Shown: positions 18,664 to 27,427, counted from the first letter of the stretch. The stretch: 64,000 nt of DNA from Streptomyces sp. NRRL F-4489 (GCF_001509485.1 NZ_LLZI01000243.1:103652-167651), one strand, 5' to 3'. Notes: generated by a model not told the origin, from the sequence alone. Program-made: numbers and translations.

Positions 18664-19413
18664 TCAGGAGCGCTGGGGGTGCGGTGAGTGGTGTGTGCGG
18701 GGGTGCTGCGAGTGCTGGGCGTGCTGCGGCCGTTGCGGGTGTTGGGCACGAATGATCACCAATTCCTCTGTGTCCTGACCACCATCGAGCAGGCCCTGAC
18801 TGCGCAACCACGCCAACCGCGAGCGCACAACCGGACCGAACGGGATCCGCACCCGGTCACTGACCGCCGCCGGCAACCCGGCCTCGGCCAGCCGCCGCAC
18901 CGTCCGCTCGGCCCCGCACAGCCCGGAGTGCACCATCAGCAGCACACCGCCGGGCCGGAGCACGCCGGGCGCGGTGTCGCAGATGCGGTCGATCAGCAGT
19001 CTGCCGTCCCGGCCGGCGTCCCAGGCACGGGCCGCGCCCCTGGACGAGCCGTTGCCTGGCGTGGGGACGTAGGGCGGGTTGCTGACGATGAGATCGAAGG
19101 AGCGGTCGCGCACCGCCGCCGTCAAGTCGCCCTGCCGGACGGTGACCCGCTGCCTGGCCCACCAGGCATTGACCCGCGTGGTGAGCACGGCGCGCCAGGA
19201 GATGTCGACGGCGGTGACCCGCGCGCCCTGCCTGGCCGCTCCGAGCGCCAGCGCCCCGCACCCCGTACCCAGATCCAGCACCTCGGCACCCGCACCGATG
19301 TCCTCCCGGTACAGCGCCCGCAACAGAAGCTGCGTATCGTGCTGCGCTGGATAAACGCCCGGCAGTTTCACCACCGGACGGGACTGCGGAAGCGTGACGG
19401 TGACTGCGCCCAT
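18664..19413 (-). CDS. HemK/PrmC-type class I methyltransferase
   Basis: This 249-residue SAM-dependent methyltransferase has motif I VLDLGTGCGALALGAA and the NPPY motif (FDLIVSNPPYVPTPG) that marks amino-methyltransferases acting on glutamine or adenine amino groups. It is shorter than PrmC and closer to HemK2/MTQ2-like proteins. The last 25 residues are a His/Pro/Gln-rich low-complexity tail. GGAGGTGAGGT precedes the ATG. It lies immediately upstream of the CDGSH and diiron genes, an arrangement that I recall recurring in actinobacteria, so it may modify or assemble one of them. Confidence 0.88.
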   Translation of the reverse strand: MGAVTVTLPQSRPVVKLPGVYPAQHDTQLLLRALYREDIGAGAEVLDLGTGCGALALGAARQGARVTAVDISWRAVLTTRVNAWWARQRVTVRQGDLTAAVRDRSFDLIVSNPPYVPTPGNGSSRGAARAWDAGRDGRLLIDRICDTAPGVLRPGGVLLMVHSGLCGAERTVRRLAEAGLPAAVSDRVRIPFGPVVRSRLAWLRSQGLLDGGQDTEELVIIRAQHPQRPQHAQHSQHPRTHHSPHPQRS

Positions 19414-19600
19414 ACCTCACCTCCGCGCCGAACCACGGCGCCACTTCGCTGGTTCCTCTGCTTCCTCTCCTTCTCTCCTATCCCAGCTCTCCCACTCCCA
19501 GGCACATTTCCTGTTCAGTATCGGTGCCCCGCCGCCCGCGCTCCACCGGAGCCCCGGTGCCGGCGATCTCCCACCGACCCCGCCCGTTCGCCGCTCCCAC

Positions 19601-20752
19601 TCAGCCCCGGCGCTCCCGCACCCCATCGGCCAGCCTGCGCAAGGCATCCCGTACCGCAGGAGCGATCACGTCGGAAGCCGGACCCCGAGAAGTCCCCATC
19701 GCCTCCAGCGCGCCCACAGCCCTCTCATGGCGTTCGCGGATCATCGACTCGACGGTATCCACGGCGCCGGTGTCGAGCAGGACGCGCCGCACCCGGTCCG
19801 CACCCCGCTCGTCCAGGTCCCGGCGGCCGACGCACGCGTCGAGCACGGCCGTCTGCCGTTCGTCCGCCCGCTCGGAGGCCACCGCGAGCAGCACGGTGGG
19901 TTTGCCGCCCCGCACGTCGTCCAGTACCGGTTTCCCGGTCAGTGCCGGATCGCCGAAGACGCCCAGCAGGTCGTCACGGAGTTGGAACGCCTCGCCGACC
20001 GGAAGCGCGTACGCGCTCAGCGCCTCCCGCAGCCCACCCGGCGCACCGGCCAGTGCGGCACCGATGTGCAGCGGCCGCTCGACCGTGTACGCCGCCGTCT
20101 TGTAGCGCGCGACCCGCAACGCCGCCTCGACCCGCCCCGCGGCCGCCCGCGCCCGCACCTCGGTCGTCAGGTCGAGGAACTGGCCGTGGACCAGCTCCGC
20201 GCGCATGGTGTCGATCAGCGGCAGTACGGCGTCCCGCTGCTCGGGCCGCAGCCCGGCGGAGTGCAACAGCTGGTCGGACCAGGCCAGGGACAGGTCTCCC
20301 GCCAGGATCGCCGCCCCCGCCCCGATCCGCTCCGCGTCCGGCCGGGTGCCTGGCGGGTACCGGGCCGCCATCGCCCGGTGCACCGTCGGACGGCCGCGGC
20401 GGCGGTCGCTGTCATCCATCACATCGTCGTGGATGAGCGCGAACGCGTGGAACATCTCCAGCGACGCCGCCACCCGCCCCACCACCTCCGGTGCCGGCTC
20501 TCCCAGCCCCCTGGTGGCGTGCCAGCCCACCACGCACAGCACCGGCCGCAACCGCTTCCCGCCGCCGCGTACGAAGTCCGCCACCGTCTCCGCCAAGTCA
20601 CCGGCGCCCGCCCCCGGCGGCACGGGGTTCCGCAGCCGCTCGGCGAGAAAATCCCCCAACACCGCGTCGATCCACCGACGCACGGCATCCAGATCCAGCC
20701 CCCCACCATCGGTGACAGCCGGAACGCCGGTACGGGCCACGCCCCACCTCAC
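19601..20752 (-). CDS. Polyprenyl (geranylgeranyl-type) diphosphate synthase
   Basis: The 383-residue protein is a trans-isoprenyl diphosphate synthase. GGGKRLRPVLC binds the allylic substrate and isopentenyl diphosphate. The first aspartate motif is in ALIHDDVMDDSDRRRG (DDVMD), and the second Asp-rich region is FQLRDDLLGVFGD. YKTAAYTVERPL and GGKPTVLL are also conserved. The product chain length cannot be read with confidence. The gene heads the leftward set ending with the dioxygenase, 187 bp from the methyltransferase, so joint transcription is possible but not certain. The exact GTG start is uncertain. Confidence 0.92.
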   Translation of the reverse strand: MRWGVARTGVPAVTDGGGLDLDAVRRWIDAVLGDFLAERLRNPVPPGAGAGDLAETVADFVRGGGKRLRPVLCVVGWHATRGLGEPAPEVVGRVAASLEMFHAFALIHDDVMDDSDRRRGRPTVHRAMAARYPPGTRPDAERIGAGAAILAGDLSLAWSDQLLHSAGLRPEQRDAVLPLIDTMRAELVHGQFLDLTTEVRARAAAGRVEAALRVARYKTAAYTVERPLHIGAALAGAPGGLREALSAYALPVGEAFQLRDDLLGVFGDPALTGKPVLDDVRGGKPTVLLAVASERADERQTAVLDACVGRRDLDERGADRVRRVLLDTGAVDTVESMIRERHERAVGALEAMGTSRGPASDVIAPAVRDALRRLADGVRERRG

Positions 20753-21059
20753 CTAGGGAAACAACCGCTGCCGACTCCCGCCGCTCCCGCCACCGCCTCC
20801 CCTCCAGCCTCCCGCCAACCCCGACCCCACGCCCAGCGAACTCCGCCAACCGGACGACGCCCCGACGAGGCAGGCGGTGCCCTGCGCCGGGGAGCGGCTG
20901 AACGGCCCCGGCCATCCGGGTGGCGGCGGTGGCGTCGTTCGTTTCCGGACGGCCTCCGCCGGGCTAGGACTGTGGCGACCCGCGCGCAACACGCGAGGTG
21001 CCGCTGCCCCGCACGCACGCGGCACCCACCCCAGCCCCGAGCCAGACAAGGAAACCGAC
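20753..21059. other. Intergenic region, strand-biased C-rich tract
   Basis: This 307-bp divergent region has a strongly C-rich, G-poor stretch at 20768-20850 on the plus strand, so the leader of the leftward gene would be purine- and G-rich. I see no gene in it. Promoters for the polyprenyl synthase and the lipase should be here, but I cannot assign clear -35/-10 boxes. Confidence 0.35.
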
Positions 21060-21878
21060 GTGTCCGTACCCACGACCCTCGACCACACCGCCCGCGACTA
21101 CAGCCTCGATCTCGCCTACTGGCTGGCCCGGGCCTCGGACCTCGCCTACAAGGACGAGGCCACCATCGAGCGACAGGCCCGGGAGTGGGGCTTCGACCAC
21201 GTACGGCACCACCGCACGCGGTTCACGCCGCCGTTCCCGCTGGAGGACACCCAGGCATTCACCGCCGCCAGCGACACCATGGTGATCACCGCGTTCCGCG
21301 GCACCGAACCCGCGCAGATCCGTGACTGGCTCTCGGACGCCACCACACCGCCCTGCCCCGGGCCCGCCGGGACCGGATACGTCCACTACGGCTTCGCCCA
21401 GGCCCTGGAATCCGTCTTCCCCACGGTCAAGGACACCCTCGAAGAGGTCCGTACGAACGGGCAGAGCCTGTTCTTCACCGGCCACAGCCTCGGCGGTGCG
21501 CTGGCCATGCTCGCCGCGGCCCGCCTGTACCTGGAGGACCCGAAGCTGCTCGCGGACGGTGTCTACACCTACGGCCAGCCGCGCACCTGCGACCACCGCC
21601 TGGCCGAGGCGTGCAACAAGGGCTTCAAACAGCGCATCTTCCGCTTCGTGAACAACAACGACATCGTTCCCCAACTGCCCCCGGAGCCCTTCACCCACGT
21701 CGAGACCCTGCGCTACATCGACTCCGACGGCCGGCTCCGCGAGAAGATGTCCCTCTTCGGCGGCCTCGCCGATCGCGCCAAGGGCTTCACCGCCGACCCC
21801 CTGGCCCCCGCCTCCGACGGCGTACGCGACCACTTCATCCACGAGTACCTCGCCGCCCTGGAGAAGAACCTGGCGTGA
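21060..21878 (+). CDS. Class 3 lipase-family alpha/beta hydrolase
   Basis: A 272-residue lipase (class 3) with the nucleophile elbow GHSLGGALAMLAAARL, the upstream strand MVITAFRGTEPAQIRDWLSD, the acid region RFVNNNDIVPQLPPEPF and the final His in VRDHFIHEYLAALE. No signal peptide is visible, so it is probably intracellular. The GTG start has AAGGA about eight bases upstream. The substrate is probably an acyl ester. The downstream alpha/beta hydrolase is co-directional, 141 bp away. Confidence 0.9.
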   Translation: MSVPTTLDHTARDYSLDLAYWLARASDLAYKDEATIERQAREWGFDHVRHHRTRFTPPFPLEDTQAFTAASDTMVITAFRGTEPAQIRDWLSDATTPPCPGPAGTGYVHYGFAQALESVFPTVKDTLEEVRTNGQSLFFTGHSLGGALAMLAAARLYLEDPKLLADGVYTYGQPRTCDHRLAEACNKGFKQRIFRFVNNNDIVPQLPPEPFTHVETLRYIDSDGRLREKMSLFGGLADRAKGFTADPLAPASDGVRDHFIHEYLAALEKNLA

Positions 21879-22019
21879 GGCACGGCTCGAACCCTCCCCG
21901 GGACGGCCGCCCCGTACGGAACGATCAGCGCCGTACACCGGCGCCGGCGCATCACCACCATGCCGGAGGGGAAGGAAGCCAGCGGCCGTCACCCATCCCC
22001 TCCGACGGGAGTCCCCGGC

Positions 22020-22775
22020 ATGACGATCAGCCACCGCACCCTCGGCACCGGCGCCCACAAGGTCCTGGTGCTGCACGACTGGTTCGGCACCAGCGAGGGC
22101 TGGGGACCGTTCCTCGACCACCTCGACCCGGAGGAGTTCAGCTACGCCTTCCTCGACTACCGCGGCTACGGTGAACGGCGCGCCGTAGCAGGTGAGTTCA
22201 CGCTCGCCGAGATCGCCGCGGACGCGCTCGCCCTCGCCGATCAGCTGGGCTGGGACACGTTCTCCGTGGTGGGCCACTCCATGGGCGGCAAGGCGGCGCA
22301 GCGCGTACTGGCCGAAGCCCCCGCCCGGCTGCGCAAGCTGGCCGGCGTGACGCCCGTACCGGCCGGCGCGTACCCGCTGGACGGTGACGCCTACGACCTC
22401 TTCCACGGCGCGGCGCGGAGCCCGGCCAACAGGCGCGCGATCCTCGACCTCGTCACCGGGCACCGGGCGTGCGCCCGATGGCTGGACGCGATGACCGCGC
22501 GCTCGGTGGCCGCCTCCCGCCCGGAGGCGTTCGCCGCCTACCTGGCCGACTGGACCACCCAGGACTTCGCGGCCAAGGTCGCCGGCAGCACCCTCCCGGT
22601 GAAGGTGTTCGTCGGCGAACACGACCTCGCCCTCACCGCCGAGGCGATGCGCAACACCTGGCTGGCCCACTACCCGCGTGCCGAACTGGAAATCCTGCCC
22701 AACTCCGGCCACTACCCGATGCACGAAATCCCGGTCGCCTTCGCCACCTCTCTGGAGGCTTTCCTCCGCGCCTGA
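22020..22775 (+). CDS. Alpha/beta hydrolase
   Basis: This 251-residue hydrolase has the oxyanion motif LHDWFGTSEGW, nucleophile elbow VVGHSMGGKAAQRVL, acid Asp in VFVGEHDLAL and catalytic His in LPNSGHYPMHEIP. It looks like an esterase, haloperoxidase-type or C-C hydrolase; the true substrate cannot be read. I chose the ATG at 22020 because a GGGAG site lies upstream. The in-frame ATG at 21960 lacks a ribosome site and would add a non-conserved leader. Confidence 0.88.
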   Translation: MTISHRTLGTGAHKVLVLHDWFGTSEGWGPFLDHLDPEEFSYAFLDYRGYGERRAVAGEFTLAEIAADALALADQLGWDTFSVVGHSMGGKAAQRVLAEAPARLRKLAGVTPVPAGAYPLDGDAYDLFHGAARSPANRRAILDLVTGHRACARWLDAMTARSVAASRPEAFAAYLADWTTQDFAAKVAGSTLPVKVFVGEHDLALTAEAMRNTWLAHYPRAELEILPNSGHYPMHEIPVAFATSLEAFLRA

Positions 22776-22914
22776 CGCCGCGCCGCCCCCATCACAACCC
22801 CAGGCAGCCGAATGTGCGCCGCCGCGACCGGATGCGTAATGTCGGTCCCTGCGGTGATCCGCACGTTTGATCACCCAGAAGCATCCGACCGCCCTGTCAC
22901 CGAAGGCCGCCACC

Positions 22915-23592
22915 ATGCAGACCGAAGTCCGGCACGCCCCCTCGTTCGCCGTCGCGCGCGTCCACCTGGCGGGAGGTGAGAGCTTCCGGGCCGAGTCCGG
23001 GGCCATGATGGCGACCTCGGCCGGCATCGCTGTCGAGGCGAAGACCGAAGGCGGGCTGATCAAGGGGCTCAAGCGCAGCGTGCTGGGCGGGGAATCCCTG
23101 TTCATGACGCGGTTCACCGCCGGGCACGAGGGTGGCTGGGTGGACCTCGCCGCACGCCTGCCCGGCGATGTGACAGGCATCGAGGTCAACGGCGTCGTCA
23201 ACCTCGCCCGGGGTGCCTGGCTCTGCTCCTCGGAGGGGGTCGAGATCGATACGAAGTGGGGCGGCTTCCGGAATCTCGCCGGTGGCGAGGGCGGCTTCCT
23301 GGTTCGCGCGGAGGGCAACGGCAGCGTGCTGGCCTCGTGCTACGGGGCGCTCGACCTGGTCGAACTCGCCGACGGCGAGACGATGGTCCTGGACTCCGGC
23401 CATATGGTCGCCTTCAGCGACGGCCTCACGTACACCACCCGCAAGGTGACCCGCGGCCTGATGCAGACGTTGAAGACCGGCGAGGGCCTGGTGTTCGAGT
23501 TCACCGGGCCGGGCCGGCTGTGGACCCAGAGCCGCAACCCCTCCGAGCTGATCACTTGGCTGACGACCAAGCTGCCTTTCTCCCGGGGGTGA
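22915..23592 (+). CDS. AIM24 family protein (DUF124/TIGR00266)
   Basis: A 225-residue protein made of the AIM24 double beta-sandwich, with ESFRAESGAMMATSAGIAVE near the start, GLKRSVLGGESLFMTRF, and the late GEGLVFEFTGPGRLWTQSRN. The family is widespread in Streptomyces; bacterial function is unknown. No membrane segment or signal peptide. The ATG at 22915 gives the family's normal N-terminus (MQTEVRHAPSFAVARVHL); an in-frame start 48 bp earlier is less likely. Confidence 0.9.
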   Translation: MQTEVRHAPSFAVARVHLAGGESFRAESGAMMATSAGIAVEAKTEGGLIKGLKRSVLGGESLFMTRFTAGHEGGWVDLAARLPGDVTGIEVNGVVNLARGAWLCSSEGVEIDTKWGGFRNLAGGEGGFLVRAEGNGSVLASCYGALDLVELADGETMVLDSGHMVAFSDGLTYTTRKVTRGLMQTLKTGEGLVFEFTGPGRLWTQSRNPSELITWLTTKLPFSRG

Positions 23593-23632
23593 CCCGGGGG
23601 GCGAAGGACTCCCCTCCCACCCGCGGGACGCG

Positions 23633-24523
23633 TCAGGCGTTCTCGTGGGATGCGTCAGGCGTCTCGTGCTGCCCCGCCTCGCCGGCCAGAAGGGGAGAGC
23701 GGGCCAGTACGAGGACGGCCGCCGCCACCGAGCCGATCGCCACGAGCGACAGGACGATGAACACCCCGCCGCGTACCTTCTCGCCGAAGACCAGTACGCC
23801 CCAGAGGATGGAGACCACCGGATCGGCCATCGAGAGGCCGGGCTGGGCCGCGAGCAGGCGGCCGGCATGCACGGCGGACTGCAGCAGGAACATCGAACCC
23901 GCGCCGGCCACGATCATCGCGTAGAGCTGCCAACTGGTGAACACACCGGCGATGCCCTGCGATGCCTGGCCGGTCATGCCCTTCATCAAGGCCGCGGTGA
24001 GGCCGAATCCGCAGCCGCTGGTGGTCCCCAGGATCGCGGCCTTGCGCGCGCCGCGCCCGAGCGTCGCCGCCCAGCCCACCCCGACGCCGACCAGGAGCAG
24101 GTTCGCCGCCAGGGCGAACGCCCAGGCAGGCCCGGACACACCGCTGCCGGAGCCCTCGGTGGGGGACAGGCTGAGCAGCAGTCCGGCCAGCCCCGCGGCG
24201 ATCACCGCCACGGCTCCCCACTCCCGGGCGCGCAGCCGGCTGCGGAAGATCAGGGCGGACAGCAGCAGTGCCGCCGGCAGGTCCAGGACGAGCACCGGCT
24301 CGACCACCGAGATGCGGCCGAACCCCAGCGCGACGGCCTGGAGCAGAAACGCGACGATGACCGACGCCACGCCGCCGAACCACACCGGGCGGTGCAGCAG
24401 ATGCCAGATCAGCCGCCAGTTCAGGCTTTCCTCGCTGGGGCGGTCCCGGGCCGCCCGGCGTTGCAGCACGGAGGCCAGTCCATTGGCGAAGGCGGCGAGC
24501 ACCGCCAGCAGTACGCTCAGCAA
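23633..24523 (-). CDS. DMT superfamily (EamA-type) transporter
   Basis: A 296-residue integral membrane protein with about nine or ten hydrophobic helices. It has two EamA-like halves, the first ending near SALIFRSRLRAREWGAVAVI and the second near SILWGVLVFGEKVRGGVFI. The signature RISVVEPVLVLDLPAALLLS is typical of actinobacterial DMT permeases. The start is a TTG with AAGGAG about 12 bases upstream, a rather long gap, so the N-terminus is approximate. Substrate unknown. Confidence 0.88.
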   Translation of the reverse strand: MLSVLLAVLAAFANGLASVLQRRAARDRPSEESLNWRLIWHLLHRPVWFGGVASVIVAFLLQAVALGFGRISVVEPVLVLDLPAALLLSALIFRSRLRAREWGAVAVIAAGLAGLLLSLSPTEGSGSGVSGPAWAFALAANLLLVGVGVGWAATLGRGARKAAILGTTSGCGFGLTAALMKGMTGQASQGIAGVFTSWQLYAMIVAGAGSMFLLQSAVHAGRLLAAQPGLSMADPVVSILWGVLVFGEKVRGGVFIVLSLVAIGSVAAAVLVLARSPLLAGEAGQHETPDASHENA

Positions 24524-24616
24524 ACCGGATCGGGTCTCCTTCGGCCAGGCGGCCGGCGGTGTGCGGTCGGCATTACCCGAAGCTCCAACGAAGAGGCCAG
24601 GCAGGCATCCCGCCCC

Positions 24617-25816
24617 TCAATCGACATACGATTCGAGCGTGCCGCGACGTCTGGTGTCGAGCGTCGCGCAATGGAACGACCCGCCGAACGGCGCGTAGTG
24701 CAGCAGGTCGCACGGAATCGGCTCGAAACCCCATTTCTCCAACGCCCGCAGCATAGTGGTGTGGTGGCGTTCCGCGATCACCCTCTTCTCATCGACCATG
24801 AGAAGGTTCATACTGAGCCATTTGCCGCACATCGAGGCGATTTTGAGCAGGCGATCGGGGACCGGGTCCGGTTCCGGGGCGATCAGGACGTCCCATGAAC
24901 TCAGCACGTCGGGCAGCCGGTCGACGTCGATGTATTCCGGGTTGACGAGTACCTTCCCCGGTCCGAGCACCAGGAACGTCGTATCGATGTGCATCGGCGT
25001 GCGGCAGCGGCTCTCGATCTCATGGACGCGGTAGCCGGGGCCGAGATGGCGGCGCAGCCACTCAATGCCCATCTGATTGGTGACGTTGCTTCGTGTGACG
25101 AAGAGATCGCGTCCCGCGCGAACGAAATCCGCCGCATCGAACACCGGCTCGAACTCGGTGAGGATGTAGCGCATCGGCTCGCCGTCCCGCGGAACCCGGA
25201 ATTCGGGGTCGAACAGCTCATCCGTCAGCTGAGGCTTCGGAGCCGCGGTCCACCGCGCGCCGCGCCGGAAGTAATCCTTGAGAATCGGGCGATAGGAGTG
25301 GGTCTCGAAGTACCGGCTCGGCCAGGCCATCGGCGTCTCGATGATCTCGTCACCGATCACCAGCATGCTGTCGCGCGGACAGGTGTTGCAGAATCCGCGC
25401 GACGACCAGCCCGGTGCGCGGTAGCGCTGCCGGTGGTCGACGGCCTCCGGCCGCCGGACCGTGACTCCCAGCGACTCCAGCAGAGCGACGAATCGATCGA
25501 GTTCCTCCTGCGCCGGTTCGAGCAGCACACGGGGGTACCGGAATCCGGCGGCGAGCCGCTGGAACCGCGCCGCCCACGGCGGGATATTGCAGGTCACCAC
25601 CGGATGGCTGGACGGAATCGTCGCGCCGTCGAGGCGCCCGACGATGATCTCCTCCAGCGGATCCCACTCATTGTGAGAATTCACCGGCGAAACGAGCTCT
25701 GCCGCAGCCTGCTCCGCCGCACCCGGCAGCACACCGCCGTCCATTACGCCGTCGTCGTTCACTACGTCGTCATCGGCAGGCGCAGCCCGACGTCCGGACC
25801 TCTGCACTTCTGTCAT
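24617..25816 (-). CDS. Amidinotransferase (StrB1/glycine amidinotransferase family)
   Basis: This 399-residue protein matches L-arginine amidinotransferases across its length: NSHNEWDPLEEIIVGRLDGA, CPRDSMLVIGDEIIETPM, the Asp-bearing FDAADFVRAGRDLFV (Asp227/Asp230), the catalytic His in RTPMHIDTTFLVLG (His276) and the catalytic Cys in GGSFHCATLDTRRRG (Cys383). The reaction is transfer of an amidino group from arginine to an amine. The acceptor could be inosamine phosphate (as for StrB1), glycine or another amine. The N-terminal 45 residues are acidic and variable. GGAG precedes the ATG. No aminoglycoside genes flank it, which is unusual for a StrB1-like gene. Confidence 0.9.
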   Translation of the reverse strand: MTEVQRSGRRAAPADDDVVNDDGVMDGGVLPGAAEQAAAELVSPVNSHNEWDPLEEIIVGRLDGATIPSSHPVVTCNIPPWAARFQRLAAGFRYPRVLLEPAQEELDRFVALLESLGVTVRRPEAVDHRQRYRAPGWSSRGFCNTCPRDSMLVIGDEIIETPMAWPSRYFETHSYRPILKDYFRRGARWTAAPKPQLTDELFDPEFRVPRDGEPMRYILTEFEPVFDAADFVRAGRDLFVTRSNVTNQMGIEWLRRHLGPGYRVHEIESRCRTPMHIDTTFLVLGPGKVLVNPEYIDVDRLPDVLSSWDVLIAPEPDPVPDRLLKIASMCGKWLSMNLLMVDEKRVIAERHHTTMLRALEKWGFEPIPCDLLHYAPFGGSFHCATLDTRRRGTLESYVD

Positions 25817-26229
25817 AGCCCATTAGCTCCAGCGACACTCCGGTGAAGGCGGCACTCACTCCGGCGAACCCTCTGGCGCCTTCTGGCCAGCCGTCCCCAC
25901 CACACTGCGGGAGCACGCCCCACCTCGCACGGCCATTACTCCAACAGGAACTGCCCGGACCGGCGGCGCGGCCTGAACGGACCGAGCCCGCTCCTCCGGC
26001 CCGAGGCCGTCGCCATCTCACCTGAGCAGCGCCGCAGGGTGATTCCCGCCGCCCGAATCCCTTCCCCGTGACCAGCCGGGCATAGATCATCTCGTGGCCG
26101 ATCTCGTGGCCGCAGAAAAATACAGAGCCGGAAGAAAAATGCGGAGCCGGAAAAGGAAACCGGTCATGGCCGACGATCACCGGGGTAATGGCCCGCCGCC
26201 GCCCGGCGAAGCGATGAGGAGCTCGTGAA
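25817..26229. other. Intergenic region with tandem repeats and A-rich island
   Basis: This 413-bp region separates the divergent amidinotransferase and lipoprotein genes. It ends in an unusually A-rich island (26110-26165) and holds two short tandem repeats listed separately. Reading frames through it have poor codon usage. I see no gene. Confidence 0.4.
26089..26151. repeat. Paired tandem repeats upstream of the lipoprotein gene
   Basis: ATCTCGTGGCCG is repeated perfectly at 26089-26100 and 26101-26112. Right after it, an 18-bp A-rich unit (GAAAAATACAGAGCCGGA, 26115-26132) recurs at 26134-26151 with two differences. The position, 80-140 bp before the lipoprotein start, suits a regulatory role. 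Confidence 0.85.
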
Positions 26230-26778
26230 ATGCCCCCCTCTTCTCCCCGTGCCGGCCGCACCATCGGCCTGGCGACGCTGTGCCTGACGACCGTGCTCGC
26301 GGCGGGCTGCGTCGGCACCATTTCGGACGAACGAAGCTCTCCCAGCGCGCCGCCCCCGTCGCAGGCGGGCGAGACGCGGGTACCGCTCACGGTGCTCAAA
26401 AACGGCCGGCAAGTCATCGCGTTCGTGCCGGTGACGATCCAGGGGGAAGGCCCCTTCCGGTTCGTCCTGGACACCGGTGCCTCCTCCAGCGCCGTCGGCG
26501 AAGACGTCGCGCGGAAACTCGACCTTCCCCGGACCGGCCAGCGCCAGCCCATCAGCGGCGTCACGGGCACCGAGAAGGTGCCCGTGGTGGAGGTGAGCCG
26601 GTGGTCGGCCGGCAAGACCGACCTCGGTTCGACCGAGGCGATCGTCATCGACATGAAGGCCAGTCATGGCACGCCAGGCATCCAGGGTCTGCTCGGCTCC
26701 GATGTGCTCAGCCGGTTCGGCCGTATCACCGTGGACTACCAGGGGAAGGCCCTGTTCCTCCCGTCGCGGTCGCGGTGA
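26230..26778 (+). CDS. Retropepsin-like aspartyl protease lipoprotein
   Basis: The 182-residue protein has a lipoprotein signal (basic start, hydrophobic ATLCLTTVLAAGC with the lipobox Cys near residue 27). A single aspartyl protease domain follows with the catalytic DTGASSSAVGEDVA and the flap/partner region GLLGSDVLSRFGRITVDYQG. One DTG motif means it must dimerise to be active, as in retropepsins. It should sit on the outer face of the membrane. GAGGAG lies eight bases before the ATG. Confidence 0.9.
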   Translation: MPPSSPRAGRTIGLATLCLTTVLAAGCVGTISDERSSPSAPPPSQAGETRVPLTVLKNGRQVIAFVPVTIQGEGPFRFVLDTGASSSAVGEDVARKLDLPRTGQRQPISGVTGTEKVPVVEVSRWSAGKTDLGSTEAIVIDMKASHGTPGIQGLLGSDVLSRFGRITVDYQGKALFLPSRSR

Positions 26779-26826
26779 CGTCGAGCTGCCGGGCGAACCG
26801 GCCGGGCGTGCGCTTCTCCCGTGTCG

Positions 26827-27276
26827 TCAGTGGCGCCCACCTCGTGTGACGGTGATGGACATTCCGGCGGCCGCGAGCCCCAGCAGGCAGATGACCGCGC
26901 CGGTGACGACGTTGTTCCAGATGACCCCCGTTCCGGCGCCGTGCGTCGCGGTCGCCACCCATGGCGAGATGATGAGCCACACGCCGAGGGGAACGAGCGT
27001 CCACGCCAGCCGGAACATCCGGACGGGCGCGAGTGCCAGGCCGGCTCCGGCGAAGGCCACGGTCAGCCCGACGATCAAGTTGTTGATCGTCAGGCTTCCG
27101 GCGGTGGCCGAGAAGTGCACGATCCACGGCGATATGGCGGCGTAGACCCCGGCCAGCAGGACCAGGCCCTCGGTCGCCACGGCGGTGCCGCTCGAAGCCG
27201 TTCGTTCGAGCCTGTCGCGCATCTCGGCCAGCTCCGGGTGGCCGCCCATTGCGGGGGTGTGCGGTGAGGACGTCAT
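26827..27276 (-). CDS. SPW-repeat membrane protein
   Basis: A 149-residue membrane protein with two SPW repeats, AAISPWIVHFSATAGSLTIN and IISPWVATATHGAGTGVIWN, each beginning with S-P-W inside paired hydrophobic helices (four in all). An N-terminal cytoplasmic stretch of about 35 residues precedes them. The family function is unknown. The ATG at 27276 has an AAGGAAG site; the frame is open 25 codons further but without a site. Confidence 0.88.
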   Translation of the reverse strand: MTSSPHTPAMGGHPELAEMRDRLERTASSGTAVATEGLVLLAGVYAAISPWIVHFSATAGSLTINNLIVGLTVAFAGAGLALAPVRMFRLAWTLVPLGVWLIISPWVATATHGAGTGVIWNNVVTGAVICLLGLAAAGMSITVTRGGRH

Positions 27277-27412
27277 GAGAGGCCCTTCCTTTCGCGCGAG
27301 ATACACCCTTATGGGTTGCTTACCCCATTTTTTCACGCCTGACCCCGCCACGCGGGCGCGCCCGCCCAGCCACCGACCAGGCGCATGGGGAAATGCCGTA
27401 CCGTTTCGAATC

Positions 27413-27427
27413 GCTACCCTGGGTAGC
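27413..27427. promoter_or_regulatory. Short palindrome in intergenic region
   Basis: GCTACCC and GGGTAGC flank a single T (27413-27427), forming a perfect 7-bp palindrome between the SPW gene start and the iron-permease-like stop. It could be an operator or part of a promoter (GGGTAG resembles a sigma-B-type -10). This is a weak inference. Confidence 0.3.

Noticed and set aside
16515..20752. A terpene biosynthetic cluster around the polyprenyl synthase
   Set aside because: No terpene cyclase, P450 or further prenyl enzyme is present. The neighbouring enzymes fit amino-acid or iron-oxygen chemistry better.
27311..27335. ATGGG/CCCAT hairpin followed by T6, like an intrinsic terminator
   Set aside because: The stem is only 5 bp and on the plus strand no gene ends just before it. 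It lies in the leader of a leftward gene, so it is probably chance.
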